Source: Phascolarctobacterium faecium DSM 14760
Lineage (GTDB): Bacteria; Bacillota; Negativicutes; Acidaminococcales; Acidaminococcaceae
Reading direction: 5' to 3'
Assembly: GCF_003269275.1 (NCBI RefSeq)
Contig: NZ_QLTS01000001.1
Coordinates: 248,001-312,000 of the forward strand
DNA: 64,000 nucleotides
Within the stretch, counting starts at the first letter, position 1, and each line of letters begins with the position of its first letter. Under the pieces are notes generated by a model. The model saw nothing but the letters and a program-made list of their open reading frames with translations, did not search any database and was not told the DNA's origin. Shown in pieces: positions 8,977 through 17,202 of this stretch. Both the position numbers and the translations under genes were made by a program.

Positions 8977-9825
8977 TTAATATAAATTATTTTTGCTAAT
9001 ATAAAAATCTAAATCTGCCAGCCGCTGTTTAGAATCAGTTCCAATTTTCTGACCAATCAAGATTGCTAACGACTCTGCAACACATAATGGAACTACATAA
9101 GAATTTGTAAAACCAACTCCGTCTATTTTTACCGTTAACAAATAATCAGCATATGGCACTAATGGTGACGTTACTCTGTCTGTAATGAGAATGATTTTAC
9201 TACCACGCTTTTTAGCCAGCTCTAAAATAGAATAATTAATCTCAGAGTAGCGCGGGAACGAAAACATCACCAAACAATCTTCTTCATTAAGATCAATCAA
9301 TTTTTCTATAACACTGCTTTCTGCCATATTGCACAAAATCAAATGCGGCACAAAAAACACTGCTTTACGTGTAAAATAATCAGCACAACAAGATGTTCCT
9401 CTAAAACCAATAATATATTTATTCCGACTTTTTATAATACACTCAGCGATACTATTCACTAATTTGTCATCTAAATTAAGCATCGTCGAAGATAAATTAT
9501 CAATAGCCTTATAAAAAACATCGTTTACTACGTTATCACTATTTATTTTATCTTTGGTATTAGTAAATTTCTGGCTTGGCGATAAATTCAAATTATAATG
9601 TTCAAGCATCCGTTCTTTCATAGTATTTTTAAAATCAGCAAACCCAGCAAATCCAAGTAATCTAATAAACCTAATAATAGAAGTATCACTTACACCTAAC
9701 TTTAAAGATATATCAGTCACTGTACTAAGACCAATGTTATTAATATTATCAAGAATATAATCTGCTATAACTTTTTCTGTTTTAGTTAAATTCATAGACT
9801 GGATCTTACTAATCAAATTATCCAT
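8977..9825 (-). CDS. RpiR-family transcriptional regulator
   Basis: A 282-residue regulator with an N-terminal helix-turn-helix (about 1-75; LKLGVSDTSIIRFIRLLGF is the recognition region) and a C-terminal SIS domain (about 120-265) that binds phosphosugars or related ligands in this family. It is transcribed in the same direction as the aldolase-transporter-aminotransferase operon just upstream, but behind that operon's terminator. It is the obvious candidate regulator of that operon. Whether it represses or activates cannot be seen. Confidence 0.88.
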   Translation of the reverse strand: MDNLISKIQSMNLTKTEKVIADYILDNINNIGLSTVTDISLKLGVSDTSIIRFIRLLGFAGFADFKNTMKERMLEHYNLNLSPSQKFTNTKDKINSDNVVNDVFYKAIDNLSSTMLNLDDKLVNSIAECIIKSRNKYIIGFRGTSCCADYFTRKAVFFVPHLILCNMAESSVIEKLIDLNEEDCLVMFSFPRYSEINYSILELAKKRGSKIILITDRVTSPLVPYADYLLTVKIDGVGFTNSYVVPLCVAESLAILIGQKIGTDSKQRLADLDFYISKNNLY

Positions 9826-9880
9826 AACAACATTCCTTTAAATATTAAGTATTATGTTAATATTATACACCATAAAATAA

Positions 9881-9912
9881 AAAGAAGCAGGGATAAATTT
9901 CCCTGCTTCTTT
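9881..9912. terminator. Hairpin terminator after aminotransferase gene
   Basis: Arms AAAGAAGCAGGG and CCCTGCTTCTTT with an eight-base loop lie six bases after the aminotransferase stop. It separates the operon from the RpiR gene. Confidence 0.85.
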
Positions 9913-9917
9913 TTATT

Positions 9918-11105
9918 TTATTCAAGTTCTCTTACAAAAGACTGTATTCTATCCATTGCTTCCTTTAAATTCTCCATAGAATTAGAATAAGACAATCTTA
10001 CTTTGCCCTTAATATTAAATGCTTCCCCTGGAACCAATGCCACCAGAACAGCTTCTAATAGAATATTAGCAAAATCAACGGCATCTTTTATTTCACGGCC
10101 ACGATATTTTTTGCCAAAATAACAACTGAAATCCGGCAATAGATAAAAAGCTCCTCTAGGTTTCGCACAGCTTACCCCCGGCATTTCGGCCAAACGCTGC
10201 AATAAATAAATTCTTCGTTTATCGAACTCTGCAACCATTACTTCCAAATCATGCTGCGGTCCACTCAAAGCAGCAACAGCAGCCTTCTGAGATATAGCAC
10301 TGGTAGCTGAAGTTGTTTGACTTTGAATTTTCTTTATTGCATCTATAATAGTTTTATTGGCAGCTACATATCCAATACGCCAGCCAGTCATTGCATAAGC
10401 CTTAGAAAAGCCATTTACAGTTAAAGTCCTGTTCCAAACATCTTTAGAAATAGAAGCTATTGAAAAGTGCTTTGCATCGTCATAAATAAGCTTTTCATAA
10501 ATTTCATCTGTAATAATATAAAAATCATATTTACAAGCTAAATCAGCTAATTTACGCAAAGTACCTTCGCTATAAACAGCTCCAGTTGGATTATTAGGAG
10601 TACAAATAACAATAGCTTTTGTCTTCGTAGTTACAGCCTTCTCTAAAGCCTCAATATCCAAATCAAAAGTTTCTGCTTCTACATCTACAAAAACTGGTTT
10701 CGCTCCTGCAAACTTAATCATCTCAGTATAACTAACCCAGCAAGGAACTGGCAAAAGCACTTCATCTCCAGGATCTACTAAAGCCATGATCGAATTAAAA
10801 ATTGCCTGCTTAGCTCCTACAGTCGCGCAAATTTCATCTGTGGTATATTCTAAATTATTATCTTCATGTAATTTTTTAGAAATCAAACGGCGTAATTCTA
10901 TAATACCGTTACCAGCAGTATACTTACTGAAGTTATCAACTATTGCCTTGATAGCTCCGCATTTAATATAATCAGGAGTCCCAAAATCAGGTTCACCCAC
11001 ATTTAAAGAAATAATATCTTTTCCCTCTGCTCTCAACTCAGCTACTTTCGCAATCAATGCAGAAGTTGGCGAACCTGAAAAAGTATTCATTCTTTCTGCT
11101 AACAT
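9918..11105 (-). CDS. Class I/II pyridoxal-phosphate aminotransferase (aspartate aminotransferase-like)
   Basis: A 395-residue fold-type I aminotransferase. Typical features are the N-terminal NVGEPDFGTPDYI, the CTPNNPTGAVYS segment with the PLP-contacting asparagine, ITDEIYEKLIYDD, and the PLP-binding lysine in NGFSKAYAMTGWRIGY (about 232-247). The substrate-carboxylate arginine is in VRLSYSNS near the C-terminus. It would interconvert an amino acid and its 2-oxo acid. Lying between a DAACS transporter and an RraA-like aldolase, it probably deaminates the imported amino acid rather than serving aspartate biosynthesis. The ATG has a perfect AGGAGG. Confidence 0.9.
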   Translation of the reverse strand: MLAERMNTFSGSPTSALIAKVAELRAEGKDIISLNVGEPDFGTPDYIKCGAIKAIVDNFSKYTAGNGIIELRRLISKKLHEDNNLEYTTDEICATVGAKQAIFNSIMALVDPGDEVLLPVPCWVSYTEMIKFAGAKPVFVDVEAETFDLDIEALEKAVTTKTKAIVICTPNNPTGAVYSEGTLRKLADLACKYDFYIITDEIYEKLIYDDAKHFSIASISKDVWNRTLTVNGFSKAYAMTGWRIGYVAANKTIIDAIKKIQSQTTSATSAISQKAAVAALSGPQHDLEVMVAEFDKRRIYLLQRLAEMPGVSCAKPRGAFYLLPDFSCYFGKKYRGREIKDAVDFANILLEAVLVALVPGEAFNIKGKVRLSYSNSMENLKEAMDRIQSFVRELE

Positions 11106-11121
11106 TATAATTCCTCCTATC

Positions 11122-12357
11122 CTAAACTAAAGTTTTATTAAAATCTTCACCAGTCCAAATATTTTCATTTTTGGCAACCAGCATCGTTCCTAAAACATCA
11201 CCCGATACATTTACTGTAGTATGTGACATATCAATAAGTCTGTACATTCCAGCAATAGGCCCCATTAAATCCATTGGCAAACCTAAAAGATTTAAAAAAA
11301 TCGCACCTGTTACAATACCACCACCGGGGATACCTGGTGCCGCGATAGACATAATAGTCGAAATAATAATAACCATTAAAATCTGATCAATAGTGAGCTG
11401 CAAACCATAGATCTCAGCTACAAAAAACGCCAGTATCGTTTTATATAAAGCGGCTCCAGTCAAATTTATCGTGGCTCCCAAAGGTATAGAAAATGAAGCA
11501 ATAGACATCGGTACCTTTAACCTTTCTGTAGTAACATTTAGAGTTATAGGTATCGTACCTGCGCTGGAATTAGTAGCAATAGTATTTACCCAGATCGGTA
11601 TCATTGATTTACACATTTCCAGATAATTTACTTTAGTATATAACCAGACGATACCACTAAAGAAAAACCAAATCAAAAGACAGCCAACCCAATCTGTAAA
11701 AACAAACTTAGCCAGAACCCCAAAAAGCTTAGGTCCAAATACAGCCGTAGTATTCGCCATCAGTGCTAATACACCAATAGGAGAATATAACATAACTATA
11801 TCCAGCATTTTATAAATAATACTTGCACATTGATCAAAAATTTTAGTAACCCCAGCTACCTTCTCACCTAAAGACACCAGTGCCACACCTACAAGAACAG
11901 TAAAAAAAATCATTTGCATAATCTGATTTTTAGCCATACTGTCAACAATATTAACTGGTACCATATCAAACAAAAAATTTACAAATGATGGGGTTTTCAC
12001 TTTTGAAGTATCAAATGCCTGCATATTATCAAGTGTAAATCCCACACCTGGATGAGTCATATTAACCATAACAATACCAACAATACAAGCACTAACTGTC
12101 ATAAGGAAATAGACAATGACTACTTTACTGCCAATTCTTTTCAACCGCTGCACATCACCAATAGCAGCAATGCCGCTTGTAACGCTAAAAAAGATAACCG
12201 GAACAATTAACATTTTAATCATATTCATAAATAAATCTCCGGCAGGTTTTACCCAAATAGAAAAATCATGGAAAAACAGTCCGGCTATAATACCTATGAT
12301 AAAACAAACGCCTACTCTATGCGGCAAATATTTTTTATTTAACAAAAACGTACTCAT
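11122..12357 (-). CDS. DAACS-family amino acid/dicarboxylate symporter with altered substrate site
   Basis: A membrane symporter of 411 residues of the glutamate transporter family: conserved serine-rich hairpin 1 (TNSSAGTIPIT), NLTGAALY in place of NMDGT(A)LY, the hairpin 2 APGIPGGG motif, and the last-helix motif IDMSHTTVNVSGD. By alignment to GltPh, the amino-group aspartate (394), the asparagine (401) and the sodium aspartate (405) are kept. The side-chain-carboxylate arginine (397) is histidine. An amino acid with a modified gamma or side-chain carboxylate region is a reasonable guess. The ATG at 12357 follows GAGGGG. It lies 16 bases before the aminotransferase gene. Confidence 0.87.
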   Translation of the reverse strand: MSTFLLNKKYLPHRVGVCFIIGIIAGLFFHDFSIWVKPAGDLFMNMIKMLIVPVIFFSVTSGIAAIGDVQRLKRIGSKVVIVYFLMTVSACIVGIVMVNMTHPGVGFTLDNMQAFDTSKVKTPSFVNFLFDMVPVNIVDSMAKNQIMQMIFFTVLVGVALVSLGEKVAGVTKIFDQCASIIYKMLDIVMLYSPIGVLALMANTTAVFGPKLFGVLAKFVFTDWVGCLLIWFFFSGIVWLYTKVNYLEMCKSMIPIWVNTIATNSSAGTIPITLNVTTERLKVPMSIASFSIPLGATINLTGAALYKTILAFFVAEIYGLQLTIDQILMVIIISTIMSIAAPGIPGGGIVTGAIFLNLLGLPMDLMGPIAGMYRLIDMSHTTVNVSGDVLGTMLVAKNENIWTGEDFNKTLV

Positions 12358-12390
12358 ACTATCCCCTCGTTTCCCAAACAACTTGCTTTA

Positions 12391-13086
12391 TTAATAGTAA
12401 TCGTCAATTATTTCAATCTTTTTTGTCTCGATAGCTTTAACTACCCACTCACGCTTAGCAGTTCCATTCCCAGCGGCAACCACTTTAGCTTCATCAGTTT
12501 CTTGCAGTTTTTGCGCTGCTGCAAGTACCGCAGAAGCATCCTTCAATGGAATAATTATTACACCATCATCATCCATAACAACTATATCTCCTGGGTTTAC
12601 GCTAATACCACCACAAGAAATTGGTACATTTATTTCTCCCGGTCCTTCTTTATAAGGACCACCTGGTGTAGAACCTGTCGCATAAATAGGTAATGGTATT
12701 TCCTTTGCGGATTTTACATCCCTTATCGGGCCATCTAATACTAAACCATTAAGTTTTTTATAAGCAGCATATGTAAACATAATCTCTCCCATCAACGACC
12801 TGTTATCTACACCGCCCTCATTAGAAACAACAATCACATCACCTTCTCTAGCCATATCCAAAGCTGCGTGTATAAGAAGGTTATCTCCCCCACGAGATTT
12901 GACAGTAAGGGCAATTCCTGCCCATACCGTTCCATGCGGACTGGAAAACAACTTAATTCTTGGATGCATAGCACAAGAACGTCCCATCGTATCAGCAATA
13001 TTAGCTGTAGGTATCTTGGCAAACGCTTTAACTAATTCCAATCCACTGTTGTCCTTTTTTAAATAAATTCTTCCGCCAACTGTCAT
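12391..13086 (-). CDS. RraA-like 4-hydroxy-4-methyl-2-oxoglutarate aldolase family protein
   Basis: A 231-residue member of the RraA/HMG aldolase family, which splits 4-hydroxy-4-methyl-2-oxoglutarate or 4-carboxy-4-hydroxy-2-oxoadipate into pyruvate plus pyruvate or oxaloacetate, and also decarboxylates oxaloacetate. The family core is present: NIADTMGR near the N-terminus, GDVIVVSNEGG, GEIMFTYAAYKKLNGLVLDG, and IRDV, which supplies the Arg-Asp metal/substrate pair (about 118-123). It is the first gene of a tight operon with the symporter and aminotransferase. True RraA (RNase E inhibitor) is unlikely in this context. Confidence 0.82.
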   Translation of the reverse strand: MTVGGRIYLKKDNSGLELVKAFAKIPTANIADTMGRSCAMHPRIKLFSSPHGTVWAGIALTVKSRGGDNLLIHAALDMAREGDVIVVSNEGGVDNRSLMGEIMFTYAAYKKLNGLVLDGPIRDVKSAKEIPLPIYATGSTPGGPYKEGPGEINVPISCGGISVNPGDIVVMDDDGVIIIPLKDASAVLAAAQKLQETDEAKVVAAGNGTAKREWVVKAIETKKIEIIDDYY

Positions 13087-13218
13087 TTGCTACACCTCAC
13101 TTGATATTATATTAGTCACTTTCTTGTTTATTTAACAACATTTTAACTTCAAAAAGAATATTATTCAACATATTTCTGTAAACATTTAATAATATTTTAT
13201 TTTTCTACCTAAAAAGTA

Positions 13219-13235
13219 AAATTTGTAACAAATTT
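13219..13235. promoter_or_regulatory. Palindrome upstream of aldolase operon, candidate operator
   Basis: AAATTTGT-A-ACAAATTT is a perfect 17-base palindrome with a single central base, 133 bases upstream of the aldolase start. The rest of 13087-13365 is AT-rich with no gene seen. RpiR proteins bind dyad sites, so it is a candidate operator, but AT-rich palindromes also arise by chance. Confidence 0.35.
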
Positions 13236-13365
13236 CTAGCCATTTCATTTATTATTTCTATTATGTATTCAAACTTTAATTATTTCTATAAATTCAGTGT
13301 TCTCAAATCAACTATAAATATTACAGATGCAATTATCGAAAAGCCTTTCATTATAACAAAAACAA

Positions 13366-13398
13366 AAAACCATTTCTGAAAATATCAGAAATGGTTTT
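13366..13398 (-). terminator. Terminator of the tRNA cluster
   Basis: Arms AAAACCATTTCTGA and TCAGAAATGGTTTT form a 14-bp stem 18 bases beyond the 3' end of tRNA-Arg, followed by T residues on the minus strand. Confidence 0.85.
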
Positions 13399-13415
13399 AA
13401 TTCATCTTATTTTGT

Positions 13416-13492
<77 letters not shown>

Positions 13493-13498
13493 AAAAAT

Positions 13499-13572
13499 TG
13501 GAGCGGGCGATGGGAATCGAACCCACAACATCAGCTTGGAAGGCTGAGGTTTTACCACTAAACTACACCCGC
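13499..13572 (-). tRNA. tRNA-Gly (TCC anticodon)
   Basis: Minus-strand cloverleaf with acceptor GCGGGTG/CGCCCGC, anticodon stem TCAGC/GCTGA with loop CTTCCAA, and T loop GGTTCGATTCC. CCA is encoded. It is six bases from tRNA-Arg. Confidence 0.95.
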
Positions 13573-13599
13573 AATTTACTAAGCAATGCTCTATGTATT

Positions 13600-13676
13600 T
13601 GGTCGGAGCGGCAGGATTCGAACCTGCGACCCCCTGCTCCCAAGGCAGGTGCTCTACCAAGCTGAGCCACGCCCCG
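13600..13676 (-). tRNA. tRNA-Pro (TGG anticodon)
   Basis: Minus-strand cloverleaf with acceptor CGGGGCG/CGCTCCG, anticodon stem CCTGC/GCAGG with loop CTTGGGA, and T loop GGTTCGAATCC. CCA is encoded. It is first in the cluster. Confidence 0.96.
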
Positions 13677-13768
13677 AATACAAAGGATATTATATAGATT
13701 TTTGATCCTAAAGTCAAGTCTTTTCGTATTTTACCTGACAGATTCTTCAAATAAAGTTTTCTGCAATC

Positions 13769-13797
13769 AAAAAGGCAGTCATAAAAACTGCCTTTTT
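13769..13797. terminator. Terminator after AGCS symporter
   Basis: Arms AAAAAGGCAGT and ACTGCCTTTTT with a seven-base loop lie 23 bases after the symporter stop codon. Confidence 0.85.
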
Positions 13798-13819
13798 GGG
13801 TCTAACCATTTACTAAAAC

Positions 13820-15199
13820 TTAAGCTTCTTCAGCCACTTCTTCAGCAATAGAGTCCTTTTCTTTTTGTTTTGCCAGATGTGCGGTATAACGTTTTGTTTC
13901 GGCTACGATAACTCCAGTAAGGCCCAGAAGCGCGATCAAATTAGGAATAGCCATCAAACCGTTAACTATATCTGCTAAAACCCAGATTGCTTCCAGTTTC
14001 AAGAATGCACCGCAGGCAATCAGGCAAATAAAAATAATACGGTACGGCAAAATTGCTTTAACACCCAGCAAATATTCGATGCAGCGTTCACCATAGTAAT
14101 TCCAGCCTAAGATCGTAGTAAAGGCAAACAGTACCAGGCCAACCATCAATAGATATTTGCCCCACACCGGGAAGCCCATCGTAAAGGCAGCCTGAGTCAA
14201 AGCTGCACCATTCAAATCACCAGTCCAGACATTAGTAACAACCAGCGTCAACCCAGTCAGTGTACAAATAATGATCGTATCAATAAAAGTACCGGTCATA
14301 GAAATCAGCCCCTGTTCGGCGGGCCATTTTGTTTTAGCAGCAGCAGCAACGATCGGGGCACTGCCAAGACCGGATTCGTTAGAGAAAACACCACGGGCAA
14401 TACCATTACGCATTGCTATCATAACAGTTGCGCCCAAAAAGCCGCCAGCGGCAGCCGTAGGACTAAAAGCATTACTAAGCACTGTGGAAATAGCTGCAGG
14501 CACCTGATCTGCAAATATAAGTAAAATACCTACGGTAGTAACAACATATAACAAGGCCATAAAAGGAACGATTTTACCTGCTACGCTGGCGATAGATTTA
14601 AGACCGCCAATAGTAACGACAGCAACCAGCACTGTCAGCGCAATCGCAGTATAAATAACAGGAATGCCAACAGACAACTGCGTGATCTCAACTATAGCGT
14701 TGACCTGAGCAAAAGTACCGATACCAAAATAAGCACACAACACACCGGACACGGCAAAGAAAACAGCCAGCGGTTTATAAGATTTACCTAAACCGTTTTC
14801 AATATAATACATAGGTCCGCCGGCAATATTGCCATTAGCGTCAACTGTACGGTATTTTACCGCCAAAAGACCTTCGGCATATTTGGTAGCCATACCAAAA
14901 AATGCCGCCAGCCACATCCAGAACAAGGCACCGGGACCACCTGCTTTGATAGCAGTAGCAACACCGACTATATTACCTGTACCGACAGTAGCTGCCAAAG
15001 CTGTACACAATGCTTTAAAACTGTTGACGTCGCCGTCACCATCATTTTTAGCCGAAAAAATCAATTTTAAAGCCATTGGCAGTTTAAGCACCTGCAATAA
15101 ATTCAAACGCAGGGTCAACCAGATACCGGTACCAACCAATAATACCAATAACGGCGGTCCCCACACAAAACTGTCGATCTCATTCAAAAGCTCCAACAT
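13820..15199 (-). CDS. AGCS-family sodium:alanine/glycine symporter
   Basis: A 459-residue membrane protein with about eleven hydrophobic segments and the family signatures ALAATVGTGNIVGVATAI (about 69-86), FWMWLAAFFGMATKYAEG and RGVFSNESGLGSAPI. AGCS proteins take up alanine or glycine with sodium. The 5' leader holds a tandem glycine riboswitch and an intrinsic terminator, so glycine is the likely substrate and expression should rise when glycine is abundant. It is probably used for uptake into glycine or one-carbon catabolism. The ATG has GAGGGAG nearby. Confidence 0.93.
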   Translation of the reverse strand: MLELLNEIDSFVWGPPLLVLLVGTGIWLTLRLNLLQVLKLPMALKLIFSAKNDGDGDVNSFKALCTALAATVGTGNIVGVATAIKAGGPGALFWMWLAAFFGMATKYAEGLLAVKYRTVDANGNIAGGPMYYIENGLGKSYKPLAVFFAVSGVLCAYFGIGTFAQVNAIVEITQLSVGIPVIYTAIALTVLVAVVTIGGLKSIASVAGKIVPFMALLYVVTTVGILLIFADQVPAAISTVLSNAFSPTAAAGGFLGATVMIAMRNGIARGVFSNESGLGSAPIVAAAAKTKWPAEQGLISMTGTFIDTIIICTLTGLTLVVTNVWTGDLNGAALTQAAFTMGFPVWGKYLLMVGLVLFAFTTILGWNYYGERCIEYLLGVKAILPYRIIFICLIACGAFLKLEAIWVLADIVNGLMAIPNLIALLGLTGVIVAETKRYTAHLAKQKEKDSIAEEVAEEA

Positions 15200-15237
15200 A
15201 AAATTCTCCCTCTTCCCCTTATGTGAAATGAAAAACT

Positions 15238-15275
15238 AAAAGCCCACCGGAATAACGACAACTCCGGTGGGCAAA
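15238..15275 (-). terminator. Riboswitch expression-platform terminator
   Basis: A perfect stem GCCCACCGGAGTT/AATTCCGGTGGGC-type hairpin (arms at about 15242-15253 and 15261-15272) followed by TTTTAGTTTTT on the minus strand. It lies between the glycine aptamers and the AGCS start, as in ON-type riboswitches. Confidence 0.85.
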
Positions 15276-15320
15276 AAAACGATATAAGTACTCCCCTGCC
15301 TAAAAGGCAGCGGAACTACT

Positions 15321-15487
15321 GCTATTGCTCTGTCCATTGGCCTGAGAGATAAGAACATCAACGATATTCGTGCACCTTCGGCGCCCATTCAAGGGACTCT
15401 CCAGAGTTGTGTCCGCATACGGTTCCGCCTGATTTCCAGGCACCTGAGAGTTTAGCTCCTTCGGTAGACGCATCGTCTTCTCCCATA
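15321..15487 (-). ncRNA. Tandem glycine riboswitch (gcvT element)
   Basis: Two consecutive aptamers can be read on the minus strand. The first, about 15487-15400, contains GGGAGAAGACGATGCG, TACCGAAGGAGC and CTCTCAGGTGCC, and ends GGACACAACTCTGGAGAG. The second, about 15412-15321, has GCGCCGAAGGTGCACG, CTCTCAGGCCAATGGACAG and the closing AGAG. These are the conserved elements of the cooperative glycine riboswitch. With the following terminator it should control the AGCS symporter. Confidence 0.93.
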
Positions 15488-15577
15488 TGTTTCATCCACG
15501 CATTATTCACTTGTGATGTTAGTTATTATAGCAGATAGTTAAAAAAAAGCAAGTACTTTTGTATTGTATACATGTAT

Positions 15578-15835
15578 TCAATTGACCAAAGTATCGAAAT
15601 AGCCTGCCTCTATCAGCTTAGCCAAAGCCAGCTCGCCGCCCTGCGGTTTAAAATCAGCTGATAAAACAGGTGCCGCCAGGCCCTCTGCACCAAGCGACAT
15701 GCCGACAGCACGGGTATTATAGCCTCCGGCGACTGCTTCCACAAAATGGGGCAGACAGAACCCGCCCAAAACGCCCGCGATCAGCAGAACTACGAATACT
15801 TTGAGACAACGATCACTCAATTTACCGTATGTCAT
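15578..15835 (-). CDS. Small hypothetical membrane-anchored or secreted protein
   Basis: An 85-codon frame that I do not recognise. It has a basic N-terminus and one hydrophobic segment (about residues 12-33, LKVFVVLLIAGVLGGFCLP), followed by a soluble tail of about 50 residues with LGAEGLAAPVLSADF and LALAKLIEAGYFD. A weak ribosome-binding site (AAAGGA) lies upstream of the ATG at 15835. It is transcribed towards the riboswitch. Codon use looks coding but there is no other support. Confidence 0.45.
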   Translation of the reverse strand: MTYGKLSDRCLKVFVVLLIAGVLGGFCLPHFVEAVAGGYNTRAVGMSLGAEGLAAPVLSADFKPQGGELALAKLIEAGYFDTLVN

Positions 15836-15949
15836 ACTGTATCACCGTCCTTTACTATCTTCATTATACAAAAATATTCACTTCTGTGAACATTTTGAAA
15901 ACTACAATACTGCTTTCATTATCTACAAAATTATTTTTCTGTGGTTTAC

Positions 15950-15960
15950 TTGTGTCTTAC
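15950..15960 (+). repeat. Direct repeat TTGTGTCTTAC, left of integrase gene
   Basis: TTGTGTCTTAC occurs here and again at 17095-17105 just after the integrase gene. The core GTCTTAC occurs a third time at 17110-17116. Short direct repeats around a tyrosine recombinase gene often are arm-type binding sites. Confidence 0.4.
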
Positions 15961-16010
15961 AGTTTTAAAGCTAAAATAATCTGCTAAGATAAATAAAAAG
16001 GAGGTATACT

Positions 16011-17093
16011 ATGAAAAATCCTAACGGTTACGGCGGCATCAGCAAACTGCCCGGCAACCGCCGCAAACCCTATCGTGTACGACTGACAGCAGGCTGGCAG
16101 TATCAAACAGATGGCAAACCACTGCAAAAATATCACACACTTGGTTACTATACCAGCAGACGCGCTGCCCTAATCGCACTTGCCGACTACAACAAACGCC
16201 CTTACGACTTAAATCTGCAGCATATCACTTTAGGCGAGCTTTACAACCAGTGGTATGACAAACATACCGTCCGCCTTTCACGTTCCTCACGCTGCAGTTT
16301 TACGGCAGCCTGGAAAAAATGTACTGATATTGCCAACGAACCAATCAAAAAAGTAAAAAAAGCACAAATGCAGGCAGTCCTGGATAATAATCATCACCTT
16401 TCCCCCAGTGTGCAAACGCGCTTAAAAACTATTTTCAACGGTATTTTTCGTCTCGCACTTGAAAATGATCTTATCAACGTAGACTATTCGCGTTATCTGG
16501 AAAAGAACGCTACTGCCAAACAAACATCCCGAAGTATTTTTACTCACAGTGAAATCAAATGTTTATGGAAAAATCTTGAACTGACACTGCCGCTTGCTGA
16601 CGGCAGCCGCCATCATTACAATGACGTCAGGCTGGTCGATACGGTACTGATCATGCTTTACAGCGGTATACGCATCGGCGAGCTGCTGGAAATACAAACG
16701 GCACATATCGACCTCAAAAAGCAGATTATTGACCTGCACGGTACTAAAACAAAAGCAGCACACCGTATCCTGCCACTGCATAAAGATATCGTGCCGCTTG
16801 TCGCCGCCCGTATGCACGGTAAATATCTGATCGAAACAGAAAATGGACAGCCAATAATCTACGATACCTACAAAAAACGTTTTTTTGACCTGTTAATGTC
16901 AACATTAAAAATGCAGCATAAGCCCCATGACTGCCGCCATACCTTTATCAGCGGTATGGACTCCTGCGGGATCAGCGCCGGCAGCGTTATTTTAAAACGC
17001 ATAGTTGGTCACGCCAATGCCGATGTCACCGAAAGCTACACTCACAAAAATATCCGGCAGCTTTTAACTGCAATCAACAAACTAAAATATTGA
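16011..17093 (+). CDS. Tyrosine recombinase / phage-type integrase
   Basis: A 360-residue integrase. The N-terminal AP2-like arm-binding domain (about 1-65) is followed by a SAM-like core-binding domain (about 72-165) and the catalytic domain (about 175-355). The catalytic residues are visible: Arg in LYSGIRIGELL (about 222), His-x-x-Arg in HDCRHTF (about 307-310), His in VGHANAD (about 330) and Tyr in ESYTHKN (about 339). The start has AAAGGAGG. It is immediately followed by pilin genes and a phage replication pair. It may be the integrase of a decayed mobile element, or the enzyme acting on local repeats. Confidence 0.92.
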   Translation: MKNPNGYGGISKLPGNRRKPYRVRLTAGWQYQTDGKPLQKYHTLGYYTSRRAALIALADYNKRPYDLNLQHITLGELYNQWYDKHTVRLSRSSRCSFTAAWKKCTDIANEPIKKVKKAQMQAVLDNNHHLSPSVQTRLKTIFNGIFRLALENDLINVDYSRYLEKNATAKQTSRSIFTHSEIKCLWKNLELTLPLADGSRHHYNDVRLVDTVLIMLYSGIRIGELLEIQTAHIDLKKQIIDLHGTKTKAAHRILPLHKDIVPLVAARMHGKYLIETENGQPIIYDTYKKRFFDLLMSTLKMQHKPHDCRHTFISGMDSCGISAGSVILKRIVGHANADVTESYTHKNIRQLLTAINKLKY

Positions 17094-17094
17094 T

Positions 17095-17116
17095 TTGTGT
17101 CTTACCAGAGTCTTAC
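17095..17116 (+). repeat. Direct repeats TTGTGTCTTAC and GTCTTAC, right of integrase gene
   Basis: The second copy of the 11-base repeat begins at the integrase stop codon, followed within five bases by a further GTCTTAC. See the copy at 15950. A small perfect palindrome, GCGTTTA-A-TAAACGC, lies at about 17149-17163. Confidence 0.4.
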
Positions 17117-17202
17117 AAAACGTTATAAATTTAATAAATAACCCCTGCGTTTAATAAACGCTCAGACTGCTGATACTAACTTAATGGAAATTATTAATCC
17201 TC

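Noticed and set aside
12391-13086. RraA as an RNase E regulator
   Set aside because: The operon with a transporter and an aminotransferase fits the aldolase branch of the family better.
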